Of a stretch of DNA of 37,761 nucleotides, positions 1 to 9,404 are shown one piece after another. Source of the DNA: an uncultured Clostridium sp. (lineage in GTDB: Bacteria; Bacillota; Clostridia; Christensenellales; Borkfalkiaceae). Each line of letters opens with the position of its first letter. The first letter of the stretch is position 1. The position numbers and the translations under genes were made by a program. The notes beneath the pieces were generated by a model. It worked only from the letters and a program-made list of their open reading frames with translations, was not told the origin of the DNA and ran no database searches. Where the stretch lies: NCBI GenBank assembly GCA_900555925.1, contig USMU01000008.1:1-37761 (forward strand), read 5' to 3'.

Positions 1-128
1 GTTATAATAGAAAGCGAAAACGTGAAAGTATAAAGTCATCCTATTTATATTTTCCTCTATCCAAAAACCACTCTGCAGTTTTATAACAGGCAGAATGAAT
101 AGATCTAATTTAGCGTTCGGAGGTTTTT

Positions 129-716
129 ATGTTACTTAGCGAAATCGTAGGCAAAAACGTCTATTCGGGAAAAGCTCTTCGGGGGATATGCCGCGGAGTC
201 TGTCTTTCCTTAAAATCCCGCGCGGTCAAATATCTTCTTTGCAGCCGCGAACCCGCACAAAACGATTATACGGAATTTTCCGTAGGAGTTAGCTGTATCG
301 GCGATGTCGACGACTGTGTACGATTAAAAAGGTTACGTACAGCAATTCCGAAAAATTGCGTTCGCTTCTTTACCGGACGTCCCGTCTATTCCGAAGAAGG
401 CATGTATCTCGGCGTTACGGCCGATCTCGTCATGGAGAATTTCACAGCCATGAAATTAATCACCGATACGGGAAAAACTTATTCCGCCGCCTCCATTGCA
501 GCTTTGGGCGATGCGGTGATTCTCAAAAAAGGTCCCGTATTTCCGCTCGGAGCAAAAGTAAATTCCGATATTCCCGCAAAGCCCGACAAGATTCCCGCCG
601 GCGCCTTAATTACGAGAGGCACTTTAAGGGCCGCAATCGCGTCAGGACAGCTGATTCGTCTCACCCTCGACGTCCTGCCCGCCCCCGAAGAAAAATGCTT
701 TATACAGTCCTTATAA
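129..716 (+). CDS. PRC-barrel-like domain protein
   Basis: Protein of 195 residues with no signal peptide or membrane segment, so probably cytoplasmic. It looks like two PRC-barrel-type modules. The N-terminal half has the GKALRGICRGVCLS pattern. The middle has GRPVYSEEGMYLGVTADLV followed by short beta-like stretches. PRC-barrels occur in RimM and in YlmC/YmxH-type proteins of sporulating Firmicutes and usually mediate RNA or protein binding; the exact role here is unknown. The ATG is preceded by CGGAGG at a normal distance (118-123). A TATAAT-like -10 lies at 3-8, but its -35 would fall outside the window. The stop codon overlaps that of the converging minus-strand gene (both lie in TTATAA, 711-716). 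The family call is moderate; the reading frame itself is well supported. Confidence 0.7.
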   Translation: MLLSEIVGKNVYSGKALRGICRGVCLSLKSRAVKYLLCSREPAQNDYTEFSVGVSCIGDVDDCVRLKRLRTAIPKNCVRFFTGRPVYSEEGMYLGVTADLVMENFTAMKLITDTGKTYSAASIAALGDAVILKKGPVFPLGAKVNSDIPAKPDKIPAGALITRGTLRAAIASGQLIRLTLDVLPAPEEKCFIQSL

Positions 717-1358
717 CGAATATTTTGCAGTCATCTTCAAAATGGCGGAAAGGCAATCGTTCAGATCCCTTATTTCTTTTGCCGTAAGCCGTTCTTTCGT
801 AGCATAAAGCGTAATCAAACGGGAAATTTCTTCCGTTTCCAAACGGTCTCCGGCCGAAAGAGGCGCCGCTTTGAGTTTTGTCAGCATGTCCCGAACATGA
901 TTGAGGCGTAGTTTGCCGTCCTCCAAATTATATTCCCGTTCGTTTACGGCTTCCTCCTCGACGCGCAGAGAACCATTCAGACGGTCGCGGACGAAAGAAT
1001 TTTCCCTATCCGGCAAAGTAAAGACGGCTTTTCGGCGCTCTTGAACCAATTTTTCTTTTTTTGCGCGTTTTTCGGTTTTCCATTTTAACGAAACAGACAA
1101 TAACAGATAAACAAAGGAACCGAGCGTCACCAAAATCAATCCGTATATCGCCGTATCCATATCGGAAAAATTCGGAGATACCAAAGCGGGAAGAAAAGTA
1201 CATCCGCTCGTAAAGAGCGCAAGCGCTGTGAAAGTTTTCCCCTTCCCGCAGAAAAAAGCGATAATTCCGTCCAAAACCAACAAGGAAATGCCTGCAATCA
1301 TGAAAATTTCCGGGCGAACCCCGTCGAATGTTCCCTCCAAAAAGGCAAATACGCGCAT
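711..1358 (-). CDS. Membrane protein with charged cytoplasmic tail, function unknown
   Basis: Hypothetical protein of 215 residues. Three hydrophobic stretches lie in the first ~95 residues (around GISLLVLDGIIAFF, FTALALFTSGCTFLPAL and YGLILVTLGSFVYLLLSVSL). A highly charged tail begins at KWKTEKRAKKEK and looks helical and cytoplasmic. I chose the ATG at 1356-1358 over the TTG one codon upstream because GAGAGG lies about 9 nt before it. A TATAAT (1388-1393 on the minus strand) lies just upstream without a good -35, so it may have its own weak promoter as well as readthrough from addA 145 bp upstream. The first arm of an AGAGCAC/GTGCTCT inverted repeat (1363-1369, 1406-1412) overlaps the leader. 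I do not recognise the family. Confidence 0.65.
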   Translation of the reverse strand: MRVFAFLEGTFDGVRPEIFMIAGISLLVLDGIIAFFCGKGKTFTALALFTSGCTFLPALVSPNFSDMDTAIYGLILVTLGSFVYLLLSVSLKWKTEKRAKKEKLVQERRKAVFTLPDRENSFVRDRLNGSLRVEEEAVNEREYNLEDGKLRLNHVRDMLTKLKAAPLSAGDRLETEEISRLITLYATKERLTAKEIRDLNDCLSAILKMTAKYSL

Positions 1359-1503
1359 CAAAGAGCACCTCTCAATCGTTTTTTGAAATTATAGTCCGAT
1401 CGGGAGTGCTCTTTTTTTATATTTTTGCCGAAAGATTTCTTTTTTTGTCGAAACGAGGCGCAAGATATACGAAAGGAAAGAGAAATTGTCCCAAATGCCT
1501 CGT

Positions 1504-4500
1504 TTAATCCGCCTCCGTTTCAAAACCCCGATAAATGTTCACAAACGAGCAACGGATCTTTTCAGGCGCAATCCGTAAAATTTTAGAAACCGCCTTTTTA
1601 TACAATTTCAACTGCGGGGCGTAATGCGTCCGAAGCGTCTCGGCATCCTTAGTCGAATACTTATAATCGACGATACGCGCTTCCCCCGAAGTAGAAACCG
1701 CCAAAAGGTCGATAGCGCCCTGAAAAAGAATTTCTTCCCCGCAGTCGTCGGAAATTTTCTCTTTCAGAACTTCCCGCGCGGGCATAGAGACCAAAAATTT
1801 CTGTTCCCGATAAAGTTTCATATCGGACAGGGAAGAAAATACGGGATTGGAAAGAATTTCCGAAATCTTTTCTTTTCTCAGCAAAGCGATTTGCTCCACG
1901 GCGAGCAATTTTTTCTCTTTCATGCGCGCAAGTTCCCTTTCCGCTATTTCCGACGTCGTCGCGGACGTCCCGTATAAAAGGGAAAAGTCGAAATGTTCCA
2001 AAAACGCGTGATAAGCTATTCCCGACAATCTCCACGAATCCCCTTTTCCGCCTTCGTCCTCCTCGAACAAAACAGGCACGGAAAAATATTCCCGGGCATA
2101 TTCCCTCGGCTTCTCCGTATCCGAGCTTTCCAGCAATGCCGTCGCGGAACTTTTTACGGGGATGTCTGTTTCGTCGGAAAAGGGATACTTCCAGGAAAAC
2201 GCGCGCACGATTTCTTCCGAAAGTTCCTCGTCGGGACGGCTCACGAGTGCAGTTCTTTCCTGATAGGGAAGCTCGAACGGCTTTTCGTCCGAGATATATT
2301 TCTCCCAAACGGAAAAATCCACAAAATCGGCAAACGACTTTGCATAGCGGACGTCGGGTGTCGGAGAACGCCCCGTAAAAAGCATATGAAGACTGTATTT
2401 TGCCCGCGTCATGGCGACGTAAAAGAGGTTGAGCTCGTCCTTGATGCTGTCCTCCTGTCCCCTTTTTTCGGCAAGTTTCCTTAAAAGCGTCCCCGACACC
2501 GTCATATTTTCCTTTCGGTAGCATTTGGGCGCAAGGGCAAACTCCTCGTCGAGAAGCACCTCGTCCCTGTCCGCTCCGTGAAAGGATGCGCTCAGATCGT
2601 CGAGAATGACGACGGGATATTCCAAGCCTTTGGAGGCGTGCATCGTCAATACGCGGACCGCGTTTTCCCCGCCGTTTTCGCTGTATTCGATACAATTTCC
2701 GAGCGCGCGAAGCCTGTCGAGAAATTCATGTACGGAAAGCGGCTCGGGATTGAGCGTCTCTTCGATAAATCGATGGATTCTTTTCAGGCAGCCCACGCCG
2801 TTGTCCCGAGACAAAAGCCGTGCCTCCATGTGCGTATCGGAAAGAATTTTTGACAGGATCTCCCCCGCGTCCGCCACGGCGGCCAAACGGCGAAGCGCTG
2901 CCAGATAAGCGTAAAACTTATTCAGTTTATGCGCGACGATATCCCCCTTTTCCGCCGAATACTTCTTGCAGCAATTTCGGAAAAATCTTTCCTCGGGATA
3001 GGCGAGGCGAATTTTTGAAAGGTCTTCCGCGATGAGGTCGCCCATGGAAGAAAGCAGCGCCGAACAGAGCGGAATATCCTGTTCCGCGTTATCAATGAGG
3101 CTTAAAATATCATAAAGGGCCTTAACTTCGGGATAATCGCAGATATTGACGGCAGCCGAGGCCGTAACGGGAATTCCCTCCTCGGAAAGCGCGGAGATCA
3201 CTTCGGTAATCCTTCCGTTTTTCTTTCTCGAAAGAACGGCGATATCCGAATATTCCACCCGCTTGAACACGCCCTCGTCCGCGTCGAACCAACGCGCGTT
3301 CCGTTCGCTTTCGATGATGTGGCGAATTTGTTTCGCATAGGCGGAGGCCTTGGCTCTCTCCTTCAAATATCCCGCCTCCACGGAATAAATTCCCCGCTTC
3401 TCCTGTTCTTTTTTCTCCTTCTCCTTGGATAATATATGAATCTGTACCCTACCGCTGCCCGACGCATACCTGCCCCCGCGCTCCATGAACGAACCGCCGG
3501 CGTAATCGACGTCGGAATTCTCTTTCGTCATGGCGAGAAGAAACTGAGCGTTCACGGCTTCGAGGACGGCGTCCGCACTTCGGAAGTTTCGGGTAAGATA
3601 GAGCGAAGAAGCTCCCTCTTCCGCTTCAAAGCGGCTTTGTTTTTCGGCAAAAAAGACCGATTTGCTGCCCCGAAAGCCATAAATCGACTGTTTGATATCC
3701 CCGACGAGAAAAACATTCTCTCCGCCCACGGCGGAAAGGATTCTCTCCTGTACGGGATTGACGTCCTGATATTCGTCCACGAATACATGGCGGTATTTCT
3801 GTTTGATCTCTTCCGCCACCGCGGGCACGGACAAGAGTTCCAAGGCGATATGTTCGAGGTCGTTATAATCGAGCAGTCCTCTCTCCCTTTTCAGTTCTCC
3901 GTATTTTTCGTCGAAGCGCAAGAGATATTCCGTCAGGCTCTCCGCGATTTTTCCCGACGAGAGATATGCAGCGAGCTCTTCCTCCCGAGACAGCACTTCC
4001 GCGTTTTCGGAAAAGATTCCCTTCACCTTGTCTCTGATTTCCGCCAGAGCGGCGATATGGGAGGAAATCTCCTCCGTATCGTCCTTCTTGGCCCGTTCCT
4101 TCGCGGAAAATCCAGGGCAGGGAAGCGCGCAGGCCAAAAAATAATCGGACGCGGATAAAAGCGCCGAAAGCGCCGACAAGACCTCCTCCGCATTGTTTTT
4201 TGATTTTTCACGGCCGATATCTTCGAAATAAGTTTTTTCCCGCTCCGCGCGCGAGGCGTAATACATGCACTTTTCCTTTAATTTTGAAAACAGCCTTTCG
4301 ACGATGAGGTTAAATTTTTCCTCGGTAAAGGCCGCATTTTCCGTCAGAAAAGTCCTATAATCCGCGCGCATGCGCAGCGCGGAATAGGTGTCGAACAAAA
4401 TCCCGCGCAGACGGTTGTCGCTCTTTTTGCGCCAATATACGGACAAAAGGCGCAAAAAATTCTCTTCTCCCTTTTCGTACGCCTCCTCGAACACCTCGTC

Positions 4501-4923
4501 GAGTGCGTCGTTTTTCAGCTTTGTTCCGTCCGCGTCGTCCTCGGCGATCACGGAAAAGTCGCTGTCCACGCCCGCGGCAAAAAAGTGGGAACGAATGAGC
4601 TTGGAACAAAAGGAATGAATGGTGGAAATATCCGCCGACGGGACCTCCGCGAGCTGTTTTTTCAACGCCGCACGGACGGCGGGGGAGGTTTCGGGAGAAT
4701 TGATCGCCTTGATGAGCTCCTTTCTGAGTTTTTCCTTCATCTGTGCAGCCGCTTTCTTCGTGAACGTGACGGCAAGGATTTCTTTTACGTCCGTTCCCGA
4801 GATGATCAGCCGAACGATTTTTTCAATCATGACGGTCGTCTTTCCGCTGCCCGCGGAAGCGGAAACAATCGTCTTTCCGCGCGCGTCTATCGCCGCGCGT
4901 TGTTCTTCCGTAAAATTATTCAT
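1504..4923 (-). CDS. addA: ATP-dependent helicase/nuclease subunit A (AddA)
   Basis: AddA is the helicase-nuclease subunit of AddAB, which resects double-strand breaks and loads RecA in the cytoplasm. The 1139-residue protein has the UvrD-like motor: Walker A SASAGSGKTT (21-30), motif Ia AVTFTKKAAAQMK (51-63), DEYQD (383-387), motif III VGDIKQSIYGFRGS, motif IV LTRNFRS, motif V TMHASKGLEYPVV and motif VI LFYVAMTRAK. The C-terminus carries the PD-(D/E)XK nuclease: GAID from 1069, then VDYK at 1085-1088. The start is the ATG at 4921-4923, which overlaps the addB stop by 8 nt (ATGAATAA) and has GAGGAG inside the end of addB, so the pair is probably translationally coupled. Upstream in-frame codons lie inside addB and have no better SD. 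Length and all motifs fit a functional enzyme. Confidence 0.97.
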   Translation of the reverse strand: MNNFTEEQRAAIDARGKTIVSASAGSGKTTVMIEKIVRLIISGTDVKEILAVTFTKKAAAQMKEKLRKELIKAINSPETSPAVRAALKKQLAEVPSADISTIHSFCSKLIRSHFFAAGVDSDFSVIAEDDADGTKLKNDALDEVFEEAYEKGEENFLRLLSVYWRKKSDNRLRGILFDTYSALRMRADYRTFLTENAAFTEEKFNLIVERLFSKLKEKCMYYASRAEREKTYFEDIGREKSKNNAEEVLSALSALLSASDYFLACALPCPGFSAKERAKKDDTEEISSHIAALAEIRDKVKGIFSENAEVLSREEELAAYLSSGKIAESLTEYLLRFDEKYGELKRERGLLDYNDLEHIALELLSVPAVAEEIKQKYRHVFVDEYQDVNPVQERILSAVGGENVFLVGDIKQSIYGFRGSKSVFFAEKQSRFEAEEGASSLYLTRNFRSADAVLEAVNAQFLLAMTKENSDVDYAGGSFMERGGRYASGSGRVQIHILSKEKEKKEQEKRGIYSVEAGYLKERAKASAYAKQIRHIIESERNARWFDADEGVFKRVEYSDIAVLSRKKNGRITEVISALSEEGIPVTASAAVNICDYPEVKALYDILSLIDNAEQDIPLCSALLSSMGDLIAEDLSKIRLAYPEERFFRNCCKKYSAEKGDIVAHKLNKFYAYLAALRRLAAVADAGEILSKILSDTHMEARLLSRDNGVGCLKRIHRFIEETLNPEPLSVHEFLDRLRALGNCIEYSENGGENAVRVLTMHASKGLEYPVVILDDLSASFHGADRDEVLLDEEFALAPKCYRKENMTVSGTLLRKLAEKRGQEDSIKDELNLFYVAMTRAKYSLHMLFTGRSPTPDVRYAKSFADFVDFSVWEKYISDEKPFELPYQERTALVSRPDEELSEEIVRAFSWKYPFSDETDIPVKSSATALLESSDTEKPREYAREYFSVPVLFEEDEGGKGDSWRLSGIAYHAFLEHFDFSLLYGTSATTSEIAERELARMKEKKLLAVEQIALLRKEKISEILSNPVFSSLSDMKLYREQKFLVSMPAREVLKEKISDDCGEEILFQGAIDLLAVSTSGEARIVDYKYSTKDAETLRTHYAPQLKLYKKAVSKILRIAPEKIRCSFVNIYRGFETEAD

Positions 4924-7900
4924 TGTCTTTCTCCTCGTCCGCGGCCGTCTCTCCGTCCGTATCCTTTCCTTCGCGATGTCGGCGCGCGATCTCCGCAATC
5001 GCCTTGGGCTTTATGCTCTCCTCGACCCGTTCGGGCGTCAAATCGTAGTTGAAGCCGCACATTCCTCCGTATCTGCAATAGGTGCACTCCCCTTTATACG
5101 GAGTCGGCGCAATAAAACCGTCCGCGAGCTCCTTCGCGCCCTGATTCGCCTCGTATACCGCATAGTCCAAAAAGTCCCTGAAAGTCTCCTCGTCCATGAC
5201 TTTTTCCAGTCTCGAATTATCTTTGAGCTGCGCGTCGAAAAATTCGCTCTTTCCGCCCTCGGAGAGCGTTTCGTCGCCGCTCAAAAGCGCTTCCTCGTCC
5301 CCGTTCAAAAATCCCTTCATCCGAAATCTTCCCTCGGCATTTTTCGCATAGGACACGGACGCGGGGAAATAAAATACTCCCGCGGGAATCCGGTTGCCCT
5401 TTACCGCGGACATATACAGTTCCAACTGCAATTTTCGGCCCGTATAATAGGAAGTGGGCGAATCGTCGATGTTCCCCGTCTTATAGTCGATGACGCGCAC
5501 ATATTTATCCGTGCTGTCGATACGATCTATCTTTCCGCGGAAGGAATCCGTTTTCACCGCTTTTTCCGTCTCCTCGACGCGGTATTTCGACGCGCGTATC
5601 TGACGGAACACCGCCGCCGCGACTTCCACGCCCTCAAAGAGCAGGCTTTCGGAAGAATAGCCGCCGGCCGCCGTATCCGACTGCGCGGCATACAGGGGCC
5701 GTTCGAGCAGTTTTCTCCCCGCCTCCTCCGCATAGGCGCGGGCGTCCTCCTCGCTCGTAAATTCACCCAGCTTCTTCGTCGTCTCTTCGAGAAGCGCATG
5801 GACGAAATTTCCCGAATCGGCCGCCATGACCGTCGTTTCCTCCCGCTCTTTCAGTTTGAGTCCCTGAGACGCAAAATTACAGAACGGACAGCAAAAATAA
5901 CTTTCGAGCAGCGTCGGAGAAATCTTCCCTTCTCTGAAAAACAGCTCTTTTCCGCTTTCGATGCGTATCTGCCCGTTACATTCTTTCAGATAATCGTCAC
6001 GTTCGGAAACGCTGAGCTTTTCCAGTGCCGCATACAGGGAGGAATACTCGCGGCGGGTATCCTCGCGGCAGCGCTCGAATTCGTTTTTCCGAATCAATAA
6101 CTCCCGTATCGCGGGAGAGAGCGCAGAACATTTATATTTGAAATCCTCTTCGGGAAGTTTCTTTTCCGCTTGCAGGCGCGCTCCCTTTCCGTCTGAAAAC
6201 AAGCCGTCCACATAGCGAAAAATTTCGCTGAGGGCGGGTTCCGAACCGTCGGCGCCCAAGGGGTACGACAGATACAGTCTATCGGTAAACGTACACAAAT
6301 TGAGAGCGGCACTTTCTCTGCTCCGCAAATTCACCTCGGCCACGGTAGGTTCCAAAAGGGTCTTTACCTCCGCCAACCGTTCGATTTCCTTATCGGAGAC
6401 GAGCGCGGTATCGTCGGCGGTTCTCGGCACGGCGTCCGTCATTCCCGCGGCGAACAGCACCCGCACCTTTTCGATGCGACTGTCCGTGATATCGCCTACG
6501 AATACGGCGTCCGACTTCAAAGGAATGAGGGAAATATCCGTAGCATCCAATCCGTCGGCCAAAACCGTTTCAAACTCCGAAGAGGTCATTTTTCTTTCGC
6601 CCGTCAGGAGCTCCGCTTCGGCAAGGACGCTTTCGAGCGCGCCCGCAATCTGCGAAAGGTAGCTCTTGAAGGACGCGTCCTCTACACTTTCCGTCAGTTC
6701 CTTCAATTTTTCCTCTGCGGAAAACTCCGAAAGGATACGCCGCACGGCACGGCAGTATTCCCGTCCCGTTCCCCTGCGCGCGATCCCCGCAGTCGCTTTC
6801 AGGAGCTTTTCCCGACAGAGGACGAGTTTTTCCCTGTCGTAATTTTCCACGAGTTCGCCCGATTTGATTTCCCTCTTGGCGCCGCCGCGGTAATTGGCGA
6901 ATTTCAGAAGATAATTCCGGTATTCGTCGCTGTCTCCGAAAAAGACGTTCTGGGCGAGAGCCTGCACGGAAGCGGGAGAATATCCCTCGCGGACGACGGC
7001 GAAGCAGGACAGCAAAAAGCGGCTGAGAGGATGCCTTTTCAGAGATTTTTTTTCGTCGAAAAACCAAGGAATCCCGTATTCGTCGAAAGTCTTTTTGAAG
7101 GGAAGGGAATACGAAGCCGCGTCGGACACCAGCACCGCGATGTCGCGATAGCGAAGATTCGGCGTCTCCGCCATGAGTTTTTTGATATTCGCCGCGATAT
7201 ATTCCGCTTCGGCGCTCTTGTCCTCCGCCTCGAAAATACGGATTTTATCCGTCCGCATGCGTTCGCCCGATAATTTTTCGGGCTCGAATAATCCCGAACG
7301 GAGTACTTCCGCTTCTCCGTCGAGTTTTCTTCCGCGGAGGAGTTTCCGAACTTTTTTTCCCGATTCGTTACAGATTCTCGAAAAGACGGAGGAAGCGCGG
7401 TTGGTATAAATTTCCTCCTCCCCCGCGCAGAAAATTCCGATCGTATTCTCAGCCGTCTCTGCGGCGGCCCGTATCGTCTCCGCCGCCTGTGCCGTAAAGG
7501 AGGTGAAACAGAGGAAAAAAATATTTTTCCCTTTCAGACTCCCGTCGCGGCGGATACAGCCGGGAAGAAGGGAGAGATAACGGCTCTCGTCTACATACCC
7601 TTTTTCTCTCAAAAAACGAGTATATTCTTCATAGACGGCGGCGAGATCGGAAATCTTATCTTTCAGCATGTCCTGCGGCAAATCTTCGAGGCTCTCTTTC
7701 AATGTTTCGGGAGTCACCTCGGAAGCGGCGAGCTGCGCAACCGTTTCGTAAACGCACTTTGCGTTGTTTTTGATTCCCGCAGCGGAAGTAAAACATTTCA
7801 GCGCCTTTTCCCGCTGCAATTCGGACATAATATTCCCGATCGCCATGACGGAACCCTGTTTCGTCAGAATTCTCCCCTCCGATTTCAAAAACCTCGCGAA

Positions 7901-8083
7901 CGTCGTGACGGACGAAAGAAACGTCCCGCCCGTGGCTCGGGCAAGCGCGCGTTCCGCAATGAGCGTGAGCCTGTCCTCGCAGAAAATCAGATTTCCCATA
8001 CCCGCGCGCTCGTAAGCGGAGGCATATTCGGCCATCGCCTCCATACACTCCGAAAGGGTATACGCTTGAATCAACGTCGTCAT
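4916..8083 (-). CDS. addB: ATP-dependent nuclease subunit B (AddB), Walker A absent
   Basis: AddB is the partner of AddA; it recognises Chi and cuts the other strand. The 1055-residue protein has the family's C-terminal nuclease (FRGKIDRID, then VIDYKTGN). It also has four cysteines placed as for the AddB iron-sulphur cluster: one in CCPFCNFASQGLKLKERE and three at C1000, C1003 and C1009 (C-x2-C-x5-C). What is odd is the N-terminus. Where B. subtilis AddB has a Walker A P-loop near its first residues, this protein begins MTTLIQAYTLSECMEAMAEY and has no GxxxxGK[ST]. The start is the ATG at 8081-8083, with GGGAGG about 9 nt upstream. Two candidate -10 boxes lie upstream (8131-8136 and 8195-8200). 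It forms a two-gene operon with addA. Confidence 0.93.
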   Translation of the reverse strand: MTTLIQAYTLSECMEAMAEYASAYERAGMGNLIFCEDRLTLIAERALARATGGTFLSSVTTFARFLKSEGRILTKQGSVMAIGNIMSELQREKALKCFTSAAGIKNNAKCVYETVAQLAASEVTPETLKESLEDLPQDMLKDKISDLAAVYEEYTRFLREKGYVDESRYLSLLPGCIRRDGSLKGKNIFFLCFTSFTAQAAETIRAAAETAENTIGIFCAGEEEIYTNRASSVFSRICNESGKKVRKLLRGRKLDGEAEVLRSGLFEPEKLSGERMRTDKIRIFEAEDKSAEAEYIAANIKKLMAETPNLRYRDIAVLVSDAASYSLPFKKTFDEYGIPWFFDEKKSLKRHPLSRFLLSCFAVVREGYSPASVQALAQNVFFGDSDEYRNYLLKFANYRGGAKREIKSGELVENYDREKLVLCREKLLKATAGIARRGTGREYCRAVRRILSEFSAEEKLKELTESVEDASFKSYLSQIAGALESVLAEAELLTGERKMTSSEFETVLADGLDATDISLIPLKSDAVFVGDITDSRIEKVRVLFAAGMTDAVPRTADDTALVSDKEIERLAEVKTLLEPTVAEVNLRSRESAALNLCTFTDRLYLSYPLGADGSEPALSEIFRYVDGLFSDGKGARLQAEKKLPEEDFKYKCSALSPAIRELLIRKNEFERCREDTRREYSSLYAALEKLSVSERDDYLKECNGQIRIESGKELFFREGKISPTLLESYFCCPFCNFASQGLKLKEREETTVMAADSGNFVHALLEETTKKLGEFTSEEDARAYAEEAGRKLLERPLYAAQSDTAAGGYSSESLLFEGVEVAAAVFRQIRASKYRVEETEKAVKTDSFRGKIDRIDSTDKYVRVIDYKTGNIDDSPTSYYTGRKLQLELYMSAVKGNRIPAGVFYFPASVSYAKNAEGRFRMKGFLNGDEEALLSGDETLSEGGKSEFFDAQLKDNSRLEKVMDEETFRDFLDYAVYEANQGAKELADGFIAPTPYKGECTYCRYGGMCGFNYDLTPERVEESIKPKAIAEIARRHREGKDTDGETAADEEKDNE

Positions 8084-8194
8084 TGTTTCTTTCCTCCCGC
8101 GCAAAAAATACCGCACGCAATTCCGCCTTTATTATAGGCACGAACAGAGCTTGCAATACCTGTAAATGCTCCGCGCTTCCGTATTTCCGCTTCT

Positions 8195-8224
8195 ATTATA
8201 GCATATCCGACAAAAAAATTTCAG
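8195..8224 (-). promoter_or_regulatory. Candidate sigma-A promoter for addBA
   Basis: On the minus strand CTGAAA (8219-8224) is followed after 18 nt by TATAAT (8195-8200) with a TGc extension. A second TATAAT at 8131-8136, nearer the gene, has only a poor -35. It drives away from the divergent lipoprotein promoter at 8265-8293. Confidence 0.55.
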
Positions 8225-8264
8225 CTTTTTTTCACATTAAATTTGCAGAAATCTCTAATTTGTT

Positions 8265-8293
8265 TTTACAAATTCCGAAATATATGCTATAAT
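8265..8293 (+). promoter_or_regulatory. Sigma-A promoter of the lipoprotein gene
   Basis: TTTACA (8265-8270), a 17-nt spacer and TATAAT (8288-8293) with an extended TGc. The start codon is 78 nt downstream. The ~70-nt leader contains no obvious terminator. Confidence 0.75.
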
Positions 8294-8371
8294 GGATAAA
8301 GACTGCAATATCAGAAAGAAAAAAATCGGACGGGCGAAAGACGCAAAATCCCGCCCCGACGGAGTAATTTC

Positions 8372-9355
8372 ATGAAAAAGAAAAAATCCTTTATTTTAAT
8401 TTCAGCGGCGCTCAGCGCCGTCCTCTTCGCCTCGTGCAGCACGAGCGTATCTACCAATTTCAGCGCCAACTGGTACGAAAATACAGGCAACAACACCGTT
8501 GCACCGGGTACGAACGAAACGCTCGTTTATAGCGTGGAAAAAAAAGCGGATAGCGGACTCAATTCCAGCTATTCCGTAGAATATCAGAAAGGGACTTATA
8601 CGACGACCCTCTCCACCGAACAGCGCACGAATGAAGACGGAAAAAACGAACTGTTTTATTCTTATCAGACAAAGCTGGAAATTTCCGTGCAATTCCTGTT
8701 TGGTTCGGAGGTATCCGACGTCTTTAACGACGTGCTCACATCCAAAGTGCTGTTCAGGAGCACGCAGACGGGCTTGCAGCCGATCTATTCCGAAAAGGAA
8801 GTTTACAGCCATTCTCCCATAAACATAGCGCCCTCCTCCCTCGAAGGGTGCTATGCGGAATACCACTACAAGGTGGTCACCGAATATCGGGACAAATGTA
8901 CCGCGGGGACGGCTACGCTCACCGATCTTTCGGAAGAGAACGGAACCGAACAAACCAAGAATTTTTCTATTTCGGACGACTATTCTTACATCGACAACGA
9001 AGAACTGCTCTTTGCGATCCGCGGCATGTCCCTCACCGCATCCGAACAGCTTCTCGTGTATAATGCCTCCACCGAAAGCGTACAGACCGTCAAAGTCGTC
9101 CCCTCGGAAGAAGCCTCGGACGAATTTGAATTTGAAGTGGATGGACAAGCCTCTAAAAAGACAATCACTTATCGTCCCGTATCCATTGCCATCAATGCGA
9201 CGAACCCCGGAGCGACACAGACCGCATATTACGCCAAGACAGTGGCGGCGACGAACAACACCTGGCGGAACGTCATGCTGAAATTGGAAACCCCCATTTC
9301 CTATAATTTAGGCATCTTGGTCTATACACTGAAATCGGCTTCATTTACCAAATAA
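8372..9355 (+). CDS. Putative lipoprotein of unknown function
   Basis: Protein of 327 residues with a clear lipoprotein signal: MKKKK, a hydrophobic core, then LFASC with Cys22 as the likely lipidated residue (the -3 position is Phe, slightly off consensus). The rest is rich in Ser, Thr, Asn and Tyr with alternating beta-like stretches and no Cys pairs or catalytic motif that I recognise. That suggests an extracellular beta-rich domain anchored on the outer face of the membrane. CGGAG lies about 9 nt before the ATG. It is a monocistronic plus-strand gene between its own promoter (8265-8293) and a hairpin terminator (9371-9399). I cannot name a family. Confidence 0.8.
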   Translation: MKKKKSFILISAALSAVLFASCSTSVSTNFSANWYENTGNNTVAPGTNETLVYSVEKKADSGLNSSYSVEYQKGTYTTTLSTEQRTNEDGKNELFYSYQTKLEISVQFLFGSEVSDVFNDVLTSKVLFRSTQTGLQPIYSEKEVYSHSPINIAPSSLEGCYAEYHYKVVTEYRDKCTAGTATLTDLSEENGTEQTKNFSISDDYSYIDNEELLFAIRGMSLTASEQLLVYNASTESVQTVKVVPSEEASDEFEFEVDGQASKKTITYRPVSIAINATNPGATQTAYYAKTVAATNNTWRNVMLKLETPISYNLGILVYTLKSASFTK

Positions 9356-9370
9356 CGAAATTGCAACTAA

Positions 9371-9399
9371 AAATCGGACTCCTGAAAAGAGTCCGATTT
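9371..9399. terminator. Bidirectional intrinsic terminator
   Basis: AAATCGGACTC (9371-9381) pairs perfectly with GAGTCCGATTT (9389-9399) across a 7-nt loop, giving an 11-bp stem. A T-run follows on the plus strand and a shorter T-rich stretch on the minus strand. It separates the converging lipoprotein and tetR genes and can serve both. Confidence 0.9.
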
Positions 9400-9404
9400 T
9401 TTAT

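Noticed and set aside
4619..6100. 493-codon plus-strand open frame over the addA/addB junction
   Set aside because: Lies opposite two fully motif-supported genes; no SD, no recognisable domain.
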